A stretch of 64,000 bases of DNA from JBFXCS01 sp050181915 (GTDB lineage Bacteria; Actinomycetota; Thermoleophilia; Miltoncostaeales; Miltoncostaeaceae): assembly GCA_050181915.1 (NCBI GenBank), contig JBFXCS010000002.1:434001-498000 (forward strand), read 5' to 3'. Position 1 is the first letter of the stretch. Every line of letters starts with the position of its first letter. The notes under the pieces were generated by a model. That model saw only the letters and a list, made by a program, of their open reading frames with translations, did not search any database and was not told the DNA's origin. Positions 57,792-64,000 of the stretch are shown here, in pieces. The position numbers and the translations under genes are program-made.

Positions 57792-58575
57792 CCTTCGCCC
57801 GGAGCCGCCCTGGCTGGCCGGAGAGCGCGCCGCGCGCGCGCTGCGCTTCGAGCTCGGCCTCGGCCACGGGCCGATCGACATCTATGACGTCATCGAGCAG
57901 CGCGGCGTGGCGATCGCCTTCCGTGATCTGGGAGGCGACGACGGGCGCTACATCTTCCACAACGGCAAGGGGCTGATCCTCGTCACCTCCACCTGCGAGG
58001 AGGCCTCGCGGCAGCGGTTCACCGCCGCGCACGAGCTCGGGCATCACGAGCTGCACCGCTTCGACGCCAACGGCGAGGTCGAGACAATTCTGATCGACAA
58101 GACGGTCCTCGGCACCGGCGGCGACGCGCGCGAGCAGGCGGCCAACTCGTTCGCGGCGCGGCTGCTGCTGCCGACCGAGGCCCTTGAGGCGCGCTTTTCG
58201 GAGCGGCAGGACGTCACCGTCGAGCAGGTCGGCGAGCTCATGGACCGCTTCGGGCTCTCCTACACGGCGACCGTGTTCATGCTCCACAACGCCGGCCGGA
58301 TCAGCAACGCCCGCCGTGACGCTCTGCGCCGCGAGGGCGAGGGTCTCGTGCACCGGCTGTCGGCCCGCTCGGAGGAGCCGCGCAAGGCCGAGCCGCCGCA
58401 CGAGCTTCAGCGCCAGCTGGCCAAGCTTTACCGGGCCGGGCTGGTGCCCGCCGAGCGCCTGGCGGAGCTCACCGGCATGTCGGTGGAGCAGGTCGCCGAG
58501 GAGTACGGCCCGCCCGAGGAGCCGGAGACCGACATCGGCAACCTCCTGCGCGAGATCGAGGGCGAGGAGGCCTGA
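57781..58575 (+). CDS. ImmA/IrrE-family metallopeptidase (CapP-like)
   Basis: 264 residues. Zinc motif HELGH at residues 84-88 (FTAAHELGHHELHRFD) with the downstream EQAANSFAARLLLPTEAL helix supplying the third ligand (Glu). Family members cleave XRE-type repressors to turn on stress or phage-defence genes. The C-terminal ~60 residues hold a second small helical domain (LYRAGLVPAERLAELTGMSV). Overlaps the repressor gene; next gene starts 2 nt after its stop. Confidence 0.88.
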   Translation: MASDLRPEPPWLAGERAARALRFELGLGHGPIDIYDVIEQRGVAIAFRDLGGDDGRYIFHNGKGLILVTSTCEEASRQRFTAAHELGHHELHRFDANGEVETILIDKTVLGTGGDAREQAANSFAARLLLPTEALEARFSERQDVTVEQVGELMDRFGLSYTATVFMLHNAGRISNARRDALRREGEGLVHRLSARSEEPRKAEPPHELQRQLAKLYRAGLVPAERLAELTGMSVEQVAEEYGPPEEPETDIGNLLREIEGEEA

Positions 58576-58577
58576 CC

Positions 58578-59240
58578 GTGGAGGAGGCCCTCGACCCGGA
58601 GGATCTCGAGGTGGGCACCGATACGTCGGTGCTCATCGACCTCGCCGAGGGCAAGGTGTTCCAGGGCCTCCACGAGCTCTTTCCGGCTGTCGGGCTGCCC
58701 GGCATGGTCAAGCAGGAGCTCGAGCGGCGCACCTCGCGCCTCAACACCATGGTTCTCGCCGCCGACTGGCTCGTCCCCATCCGGGCCGAGGAGCCCGAGG
58801 ACCTCGGGTTCATCGCCGACCTGCACCGCAGCCTGGGAGGCCCGCCCAAGAACGCCGGCGAGGCGGAGCTGATCGCGCTCGCGCGGCGCCACGACTGGGT
58901 CGCCCTGATCGAGGACAACGCCCGCAGGGTGGCGATCCGCGAGGGCGTGCACGTGATCCGCCTGAGCACCCTCGCCGCCGCCGCGGCCGCCTGCGAGGTC
59001 GTCCCGGTCGACCGCGCCTGGGGCCTTCACCGCGGGTTCCACATGCGCCGCCCACCGCAGCGGATGCCGGCGATCGGCACCACGCCGGCTGACCGCGACC
59101 GCTTCGACCGAGCGGTCGACGCGATCGGAGTCCTGGCTGGCCATCGCGGGCGCCCCGCCTGGCCCGGGCTCCTGCGCCATCCGACCCTCAAGCCCGGCCA
59201 GCTCGATGAGCTCGTGCGCCAGATCGGCGAGCGGCCGTGA
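58578..59240 (+). CDS. PIN-like domain protein
   Basis: 220 residues. PIN-type acids are visible: Asp15 (GTDTSVLIDL), Glu47/49 (KQELER), Glu95/97 (AGEAELIALA) and Asp113 (LIEDNARRVA). The fold ends near 145 and a C-terminal tail rich in Arg/Pro follows. PIN proteins are RNases or toxin-like nucleases; HTH-ImmA-PIN triplets occur elsewhere as stand-alone modules. GTG 58578; ATGA-like overlap with the TIR-SAVED gene. Confidence 0.75.
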   Translation: MEEALDPEDLEVGTDTSVLIDLAEGKVFQGLHELFPAVGLPGMVKQELERRTSRLNTMVLAADWLVPIRAEEPEDLGFIADLHRSLGGPPKNAGEAELIALARRHDWVALIEDNARRVAIREGVHVIRLSTLAAAAAACEVVPVDRAWGLHRGFHMRRPPQRMPAIGTTPADRDRFDRAVDAIGVLAGHRGRPAWPGLLRHPTLKPGQLDELVRQIGERP

Positions 59241-60475
59241 CGAGCACCGCGCCGATGCCGGGCGCGGCCGTCCGACCCGCGGACGGCGAGCCCCTGCGCG
59301 CGTTCGCCTCCTACAGCTGGAAGGCGCCCGCGGACATCGAGAGCATCGCCCGGCTCGTCATCGAGCTCCGCCTGCGCGGCTTCGTCACCTTCAGGGATGC
59401 AGAGGCGATGCCGCCGGCGGGTGGCATCGAGGCGGTCATCCGCGCCGAGCTCGCCCGCAGCACGGTCTTCGTGCCGTATTTGACCCCCGACTCGCTCGAG
59501 AGCGACCCGGTCGTCGACCTCGAGTTCCACACCGCCGCCGAGCTCCGGCGCCTGCAGGGCTCACCCGTCGTCCTGCCCGTGGCGCGCAACCTCGGCACGG
59601 ACCGCAACAAGCTCACCACGGCGACCTGGGCCCGCCTGCAGCATGACTTCTCCGCTCAATGGAACACGTTCCCCGGGCCCGGCGACGGACCACTCGATCT
59701 CGCCGACGCCGCCGCCCACGCGAACAACGCGCTCCGCGCGAGCTTCGCCGAGGGCGCCGGGCCCGCGGACGGATGCTGGGAGCTGGGCCTGGCGACCCGC
59801 GGTGAGCGGCCGCCGCCCACCCAGCTGACCGTCGATGCGACTGGCCTCGTCGGCGGTCCGGATGCCCGAGCCGGGTCTCTGGAGGACTGGGAGAGGATCT
59901 TCGCGGGCCTCTGCGACCTGAAGCGGGCCCTCACCGCCCATGGCCGCCGCCGCCGGATCCTTCTTCGCCCGGCCTGCCATCTGAGCGCCGCCCTCGCCGT
60001 CGGTTGGGTGTTCCGCCGGGCGGCCGGCTGGCGGCTGGAGGTGGCACATGAGGACGTCGAATGCCGCTCCTCCGACACGCTCGAGCACCCGGGGCTCGTG
60101 GTCACACGCGACTACGGCGCCTTCAGCGCCCGCGGCGGGCGCCTCGTCGTCTGCATCGACCTGGTTCCGCGCGGTATCCGCGACAGCGTCATCCGGGCGC
60201 AGGCCGCCGCGCCGCGGGCGGTGCTGTCGATCAGCGCCGCCGACGGCTCCCTCCGGATCCCGGTCGACGAGCTCGGCGCGATGGCTGGCGCCGCCGCGGC
60301 GGCGATCAAGGACCTCCGCGGCGAGACCCACGCCGAGGAGGTCGCCCTCTACCTGGCGAGTCCCGCACCCTTCGCGGCGCTTCTCGGCGCCGAGTTCGGC
60401 GCGCTCGGCTGCCCGCTGCTGCTGCACGAGCACGACAACGCCACCTACCAGCCCTCCATCGTGATCCCGGGGTGA
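59237..60475 (+). CDS. TIR-SAVED effector of CBASS
   Basis: 412 residues. TIR domain about 18-140: LRAFASYSWKAPADIESIAR, then VVDLEFHTAAELRR with candidate catalytic Glu96. SAVED domain about 190-412: RRILLRPACHLSAALAVGWV, VALYLASPAPFAALLGAEFG and the final CPLLLHEHDNATYQPSI are characteristic of the sensor. In the studied TIR-SAVED protein, a cyclic trinucleotide makes SAVED oligomerise and TIR degrade NAD+; I infer the same here. Overlaps the PIN gene by 4 nt and is followed 2 nt later by the CD-NTase. Confidence 0.85.
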   Translation: MTSTAPMPGAAVRPADGEPLRAFASYSWKAPADIESIARLVIELRLRGFVTFRDAEAMPPAGGIEAVIRAELARSTVFVPYLTPDSLESDPVVDLEFHTAAELRRLQGSPVVLPVARNLGTDRNKLTTATWARLQHDFSAQWNTFPGPGDGPLDLADAAAHANNALRASFAEGAGPADGCWELGLATRGERPPPTQLTVDATGLVGGPDARAGSLEDWERIFAGLCDLKRALTAHGRRRRILLRPACHLSAALAVGWVFRRAAGWRLEVAHEDVECRSSDTLEHPGLVVTRDYGAFSARGGRLVVCIDLVPRGIRDSVIRAQAAAPRAVLSISAADGSLRIPVDELGAMAGAAAAAIKDLRGETHAEEVALYLASPAPFAALLGAEFGALGCPLLLHEHDNATYQPSIVIPG

Positions 60476-60477
60476 CC

Positions 60478-61446
60478 ATGACCGCCGACGCCTACTACCG
60501 CCAACTGCTGAAGGACATCGCCGTTCCGATGGAGGACATCGAGGCCGCCCGCGAGGCGCGCGACGACCTCGGCGCCGCGGCCGTCGAGATCCTGAAGGGC
60601 TGGGGCCTCGGGTCCCCGGGGTTCTTCGCCGCCGGCGCGCTCGCGGCTGGCACCCAGATCGCCCCCCTGAACGACGTGGATCTCGTCGTTCGGGCGAACA
60701 AGATCCGCACTGGTTGGAAGGACGCGCCGCGGAGGGCGCTCGAGGACCTCTGCGTGGCGATGGGTGCGGTCGGCTATACCTGCGAGACCGGCGCCCACGC
60801 GGTCAAGGTGATGTTGCCCGGTGAGCGGTTCACCGCCGACGTCGTCTTCGGGTGCGTACATCCCGAGCAGGGTCTGTGGATCCCGCACTGCCCCAAGGGC
60901 GAGGTGCCGGCCTGGATCCGGACCGACCCGAAGGCGCACCGCGACCAGGTCAAGCAGCGCAATCGTGACCTCGGGGTCGAGTTCGCGCGGGAGATCCGGA
61001 TCGCGAAGGCGCTGAACCGCAAATGGGCGCTCGCCGACGCTGAGGGCCGAAAGCCGCTCAGCTCGTTCCACATGACCGCGCTCGCGCTCGCCCTCATCAC
61101 AACACCGGTCGACCACGCCCGGACAACCCCGCGCTTCCTCGAGGCGGCGGCCCGCCGTGTCCTGACACCCATGCGCGACCCGGCCGGCGTCGGACCCGAT
61201 CTCGAGGCCCGGGACCCCGCCCGTGCGTCAGCCCTGCTGGCGGAGGCGGCTCGGCTCACCCGCGAGGCCCTCGCGGCCGGCGACGACGCCGAGCGGATCC
61301 TGCGCACGGTGTTCGGGGATCCGGCGACCACGACCGGTCTCGCGGCAGGCAGGCGAGCGAGCGTCGTGGTCGGCGGGACGCTCGCCCTCGGCACGGCGGG
61401 CCGGGCGGTCGGGATGGGTCGCTCCTATGGGGACCTGGCCCGCTAG
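60478..61446 (+). CDS. CD-NTase (cGAS/DncV-like nucleotidyltransferase) of CBASS
   Basis: 322 residues. Polymerase-beta-like core: GALAAGTQIAPLNDVDLVV with metal Asp66 and Asp68, and third acid Asp121 in RFTADVVFGC. Motif order matches SMODS/CD-NTases that make cyclic di- or trinucleotides on phage infection. The C terminus is GDLAR, not the Gly/Ala seen in many type II enzymes conjugated by Cap2/E2 proteins, a point worth testing. Its 3' end overlaps the next ORF by 20 nt. Confidence 0.87.
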   Translation: MTADAYYRQLLKDIAVPMEDIEAAREARDDLGAAAVEILKGWGLGSPGFFAAGALAAGTQIAPLNDVDLVVRANKIRTGWKDAPRRALEDLCVAMGAVGYTCETGAHAVKVMLPGERFTADVVFGCVHPEQGLWIPHCPKGEVPAWIRTDPKAHRDQVKQRNRDLGVEFAREIRIAKALNRKWALADAEGRKPLSSFHMTALALALITTPVDHARTTPRFLEAAARRVLTPMRDPAGVGPDLEARDPARASALLAEAARLTREALAAGDDAERILRTVFGDPATTTGLAAGRRASVVVGGTLALGTAGRAVGMGRSYGDLAR

Positions 61447-62134
61447 CGCCAGCCGCCGGGCCGGCGGCCGATCCCACGCGCGCCGCCGGCGGCACCTCGC
61501 CCGCCAGCGCCTGCATCGCGTCCAGCGCCGTGCGCTGCGCCACCTGCGGCGGGCGAAGGCTCGCCGGAAAGCCCGCCCTTGGCGCGGCTGGTGGGAGCGG
61601 CATCCGCTCGACCTTGTGGCGCTCGAGGCCGGCTTTCCTCCCGAGTACGCGGGTTTCGAGCGTCGGATCGTCGGCCGTGCGCTCGTCTACAACGGGATCG
61701 TCGAGGTGCCGGACGTCGGTGCGCGCCGTCTGGCACTCATCTTCGCCGAGCGGCCGGGGCTGCGCGCGCCGATCGTGATGGCCGACGGGCCGCGTCGCTC
61801 CCGCCACCGCTACCGCTGGGCGCGGCCCACCTCCCTCTGCATCTGGCACCCCGATGATCCGCCGCCGGATCGCTGGAGCCTGCGCGAGGGGCTCGTTGGA
61901 CTCATCGACCGAGCGCGGGTGCACCTGTTCCTCGAGGCGTGGTGGCGGGTGAGCGGCCGGTGGGACGCCCCCGAGGTCCATCGCGAGCCCCGGGGCGATG
62001 AGCGCGCAGGGGCGGGACGGGTCCGCCGAAAGGTTGCTCGCCAGTGGTGCTGGTGCGGAACTCGCCGCTACAGCGCATGCCACGGGGCGATCTCCGAGGC
62101 CAGCGAACTCACGGCCGTAGGCCTCGGCGGCTGA
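61427..62134 (+). CDS. E2-like CBASS accessory protein with SEC-C-like zinc motif (probable)
   Basis: 235 residues. Arg-rich N terminus (to about 50), then an E2/UBC-like core (about 58-190): VMADGP, then HRYRWARPTSLCIWHPDDPP, with candidate catalytic Cys138 and a conserved Trp/His-Pro context, then REGLVGLIDRARVHLFLEAWW and GRWDAPEVH. The C-terminal WCWCGTRRYSACHG resembles the SEC-C zinc motif, one residue short. Stand-alone E2 proteins define short type II CBASS and act on the CD-NTase. ATG 61427 is inside the CD-NTase 3' end. Confidence 0.62.
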   Translation: MGTWPASASRRAGGRSHARRRRHLARQRLHRVQRRALRHLRRAKARRKARPWRGWWERHPLDLVALEAGFPPEYAGFERRIVGRALVYNGIVEVPDVGARRLALIFAERPGLRAPIVMADGPRRSRHRYRWARPTSLCIWHPDDPPPDRWSLREGLVGLIDRARVHLFLEAWWRVSGRWDAPEVHREPRGDERAGAGRVRRKVARQWCWCGTRRYSACHGAISEASELTAVGLGG

Positions 62135-62205
62135 CCCGGCCGGCGCCCGCCGGCGCGTTGCGAACACCCGCGTCCACGTCAGCGGCGCCGGTTAGGGTGG
62201 GCTTC

Positions 62206-62440
62206 ATGGCCACCTCCGTGACGCTTCCCAACGGCGAGGGCGAGTTGCCCTTCGCACGCACCCTGTTCGAGGCATGCGATCGGCTCCGCGGGCATGTGGA
62301 GTTGGCCGAGTACAACACTTGGTGCTCGGCCTGATCTTCCTGAAGCACATCTCCGACGCCTTCGAGCGCCGGCGCGCCGCACTCGACGCCGAGACCGGCC
62401 GCCCCGAGTCCGCCCTCTACACCGAGGAGGGCGCGAGCGG
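62206..62440 (+). pseudogene. hsdM: hsdM 5' fragment, frameshifted
   Basis: ATG 62206 begins a type I restriction methylase N terminus: ELPFARTLFEACDRLRGHVE followed, after a one-base deletion near 62315, by VLGLIFLKHISDAFERRRAAL and ALYTEEGA. Expected continuation (the methyltransferase domain) is gone; the reading merges with IS481 sequence near 62440. Non-functional remnant. Confidence 0.8.
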
Positions 62441-62442
62441 TG

Positions 62443-62882
62443 CGGTCCGCTGTGGATGCGGTGGCCGACCCGTTCGATGCGGCCGAGCTTCTTGACGTCG
62501 ATGTGGATCAGCTCGCCGGGATGGGCGCCGTCGTGGGTGGCGGGTAGGCAGTTAAGGCCCGAGCGGGTGAGCACCGCCCGCACGGTGCGCTCGGCAACGC
62601 CGAAGTCGCCGCGATGCGGGTGCCACTGAACCGCAGTTCGCGCAGCGCGCAGATCGCGTCCTCAACCTCGGCCGGTGTCCGGTGGGCAGCCGGGTGGGCT
62701 GCCGGGGGGCGGTCCTCCAGGTCGTGGTCGCCGGCCCGCCGGCGGCGCCCAGCCACTCCCGGGCGCGGCGCTCGTTCAGGCCGGCCGCCTCGGCGGCCTG
62801 CCTGAGCGTCCATCCCTCATCCTCGACGGCACAACAACCGTCGTGAGGCCGGGCACGTCCTGGCGTTCTGATGAAGTGTCAC
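62443..62882 (-). pseudogene. IS481-family transposase remnant
   Basis: Minus strand from GTG 62882: TLHQNARTCPASRRLLCRRG, then in other frames GWTLRQAAEAAGLNERRARE, HRTPAEVEDAICALRELRFSG and PGELIHIDVKKLGRIERVGH. The pieces follow the IS481 HTH-to-catalytic-core order but in several frames, and the catalytic end is missing where it meets hsdM. A decayed IS. Confidence 0.82.
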
Positions 62883-62929
62883 CGCCGGGTCTCCTCTTGG
62901 CAGGTTGCTCGGCTCGCAACCCGAAGCCT

Positions 62930-64000
62930 CTAGTGCAGCGCCGGCTGGTAGTGCTCGGCGAACACCTTGGCGACGAGCTCGCCGCGCGAGGACACGCCGA
63001 CCTTCTCGAAGATCGCCTTCACGTGGTCGCGCACCGTGTGGAGGGAGAGGTGGAGGGAGCTCGCGATCTCCCGCGTGGAGCGGCCGCGGGCGATGAGCTG
63101 GACGACCTCCTGCTCGCGTCGGGAGAGCCCGTAGGCGGTGACGATGAGCGGGGCGATCTCGGCGGCGCGGGCAGGCTCGATGACCAGTCCCGTGTCGCCG
63201 ATGCCGCCGTCGGCGAGCCGCAGCGAGGAAGCGTGCACGACCAGCCAGCGGCCCGAGCGGGAGCGCACCCGCAGCCGCGCCTGCCCGTCCTCGCGGCCCT
63301 GCGCGATGGCGCGGGCGCGCGCCACGGTGGCCGTCACCTGGGTGGGCAGCGGGATGCCGTCCGCCGTCAGCGGGCCGACAGGCAGCTCGTCGAGCCACGT
63401 GCGCGCCTGGTCGTTGAGCGATATCAGCACGCCGTCGGGATCGAACATGATCAGCCCGGGCCCCTCGGGCTCGCGTCCCGCGCCCCCGGCGGCGAGCACG
63501 GACGTGCGCCGTAGCGCCTCGGCGATGGGGGCGAGCAGCTCTCCGACGGCGGCGGTCTCGTCGGCCGAGAAGGCCGGCCGGCCTCGCTCGCGCATGAGCG
63601 AGACCAACCCCCAGGTCTCGCCGTCGACCTGGAACGCGGCGCGCAGCTCGTCGTCATAGCCCTGGGGCGCGATGTACTCGCGGTAGCGGGCGCTGCGCCG
63701 GGGACGATCCGCGAGCCTCGCCCGCAGCGTGCCGACCGCCGGCGTCGCGCGCGCCACGTCGCGGTACAGCAGCGCGTCCTCGACCAGGAACTCGCGCTGC
63801 CAGTACGTCTCGCAGTGCCCGCTCTCGATGTTCTCGGCCAGCACCGGTGAGGTGGCCAGGCAGGTGCTGGGGTCGGCGCCGACCCACAGCGCGCCGTCGT
63901 AGGGCACCACCTCGCGCATCGGCCGCACGATCGCCGCGTACAGCTCATCCGCCGTGGTCGCGCCTGCGCACGCCCGGCGAACCGCGTCGATCGCCCGCCG
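62930..64000 (-). CDS. LuxR-family regulator with GAF-like sensor, N terminus outside window
   Basis: The frame is open to the right edge (reads ADELYAAIVRPMREVVPYDG at the edge), so the 5' end is missing; about 356 residues are visible. A GAF-like region precedes a short PAS-like part (GLIMFDPDGVLISLNDQART), and the C-terminal LuxR HTH is clear: YGLSRREQEVVQLIARGRS, STREIASSLHLSLHTVRDHV. No receiver domain seen. First normal chromosomal gene after the island. Targets unknown. Confidence 0.88.
   Translation of the reverse strand, partial: RRAIDAVRRACAGATTADELYAAIVRPMREVVPYDGALWVGADPSTCLATSPVLAENIESGHCETYWQREFLVEDALLYRDVARATPAVGTLRARLADRPRRSARYREYIAPQGYDDELRAAFQVDGETWGLVSLMRERGRPAFSADETAAVGELLAPIAEALRRTSVLAAGGAGREPEGPGLIMFDPDGVLISLNDQARTWLDELPVGPLTADGIPLPTQVTATVARARAIAQGREDGQARLRVRSRSGRWLVVHASSLRLADGGIGDTGLVIEPARAAEIAPLIVTAYGLSRREQEVVQLIARGRSTREIASSLHLSLHTVRDHVKAIFEKVGVSSRGELVAKVFAEHYQPALH

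Larger units (their letters stand above)
55102..62900. mobile_element. Accessory island next to tRNA-Thr
   Basis: About 7.8 kb holding replicon-like genes (Rep, excisionase-like), tandem repeats, a CBASS defence operon, a broken hsdM and a decayed IS481 transposase. Left boundary is the tRNA 3' end; right boundary is approximate, just before the LuxR gene. I searched by eye for a copy of the tRNA 3' end (GTTCGAGTCC...) on the right and found none, and saw no integrase. Confidence 0.6.

Noticed and set aside
61256..62167. Minus-strand 303-codon frame opposite the E2-like gene
   Set aside because: Compositionally biased, no recognisable motif, fully antisense to the coupled plus-strand gene.
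55102..62900. Integrase gene or att repeat of the tRNA 3' end on the right side
   Set aside because: No recombinase motif in any frame read and no second copy of the T-arm/acceptor sequence seen by eye.
62930..62960. Right end of the IS481 or island inside the LuxR gene
   Set aside because: The LuxR reading frame and its HTH are intact through its stop at 62930, so the disrupted sequence ends before it.
1..64000. CRISPR array
   Set aside because: No regularly spaced repeats of 20-40 nt with unique spacers; the 36-bp tandem repeats at 56958 have no spacers.

Overview
The window is a very GC-rich (well over 70% by eye), densely packed piece of a bacterial chromosome. F420-type LLM and Ddn-like oxidoreductases, MMPL transporters, a short mycobacterial-type beta carbonic anhydrase and a hydrogenase-like operon with the same regulator and subunit set as Mycobacterium Rv0081-Rv0087 all point to Actinobacteriota. 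A deep lineage such as Thermoleophilia fits, but that placement is inference. Genes overlap by 1-20 nt in runs, GTG starts are common, at least four convergent pairs share overlapping stop codons, and several genes look leaderless (a -10-like hexamer 6-9 nt before the start). In four coupled genes the only sensible start is CTG.

Layout. 1-10 kb: phosphoketolase (cut by the left edge), a universal stress protein, tRNA-Ser(TGA), a MmyB-like regulator divergent from an alpha/beta hydrolase, PadR and MarR regulators, then a leftward run of PRTase, methyltransferase and DyP peroxidase preceded by GNAT, YbjQ and YdeI genes. 10.2-19.1 kb: a beta carbonic anhydrase convergent with a seven-gene leftward operon (ParA-like ATPase, HyfB, HyfC, HyfE, HyfF, HyfG and HyfI/NuoB-like subunits), with an Rv0081-like ArsR regulator divergent at its head. 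19.1-31.3 kb: SDR, Tat-lipoprotein intradiol-dioxygenase-like protein, FAD monooxygenase, MMPL transporter, CorC-type protein, sugar kinase/serS, STAS, cytochrome c lipoprotein, gamma carbonic anhydrase and a GAF/PAS/SpoIIE phosphatase. 31.3-54.9 kb: HAD hydrolase, an ETF-quinone oxidoreductase lacking one cluster cysteine, proton-translocating transhydrogenase pntAA-AB-B, GGDEF protein, TetR/MMPL pair, F420-type enzymes, msrB-msrA, FMO, CPA2 antiporter, ArsR/SRPBCC pair, tRNA-Ala(CGC), a catalytically dead CpsB-like PHP protein, galE, tmk and holB.

55.0-62.9 kb is an accessory island directly beside tRNA-Thr(CGT). Its left part looks like an integrated replicon: HUH-type Rep, an excisionase-like protein and 36-bp iteron-like tandem repeats, with no integrase seen. 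Its right part is a six-gene rightward operon that I read as a regulated CBASS anti-phage system: XRE repressor, ImmA/IrrE metallopeptidase, PIN-like protein, TIR-SAVED effector, CD-NTase, and a probable stand-alone E2-like protein with an SEC-C-like zinc motif. In the expected logic the CD-NTase makes a cyclic oligonucleotide, SAVED binds it, TIR degrades NAD+, the E2-like protein modifies or primes the CD-NTase, and the XRE/ImmA pair controls expression. A frameshifted hsdM fragment and a decayed IS481-family transposase close the island. A LuxR-type regulator runs off the right edge.
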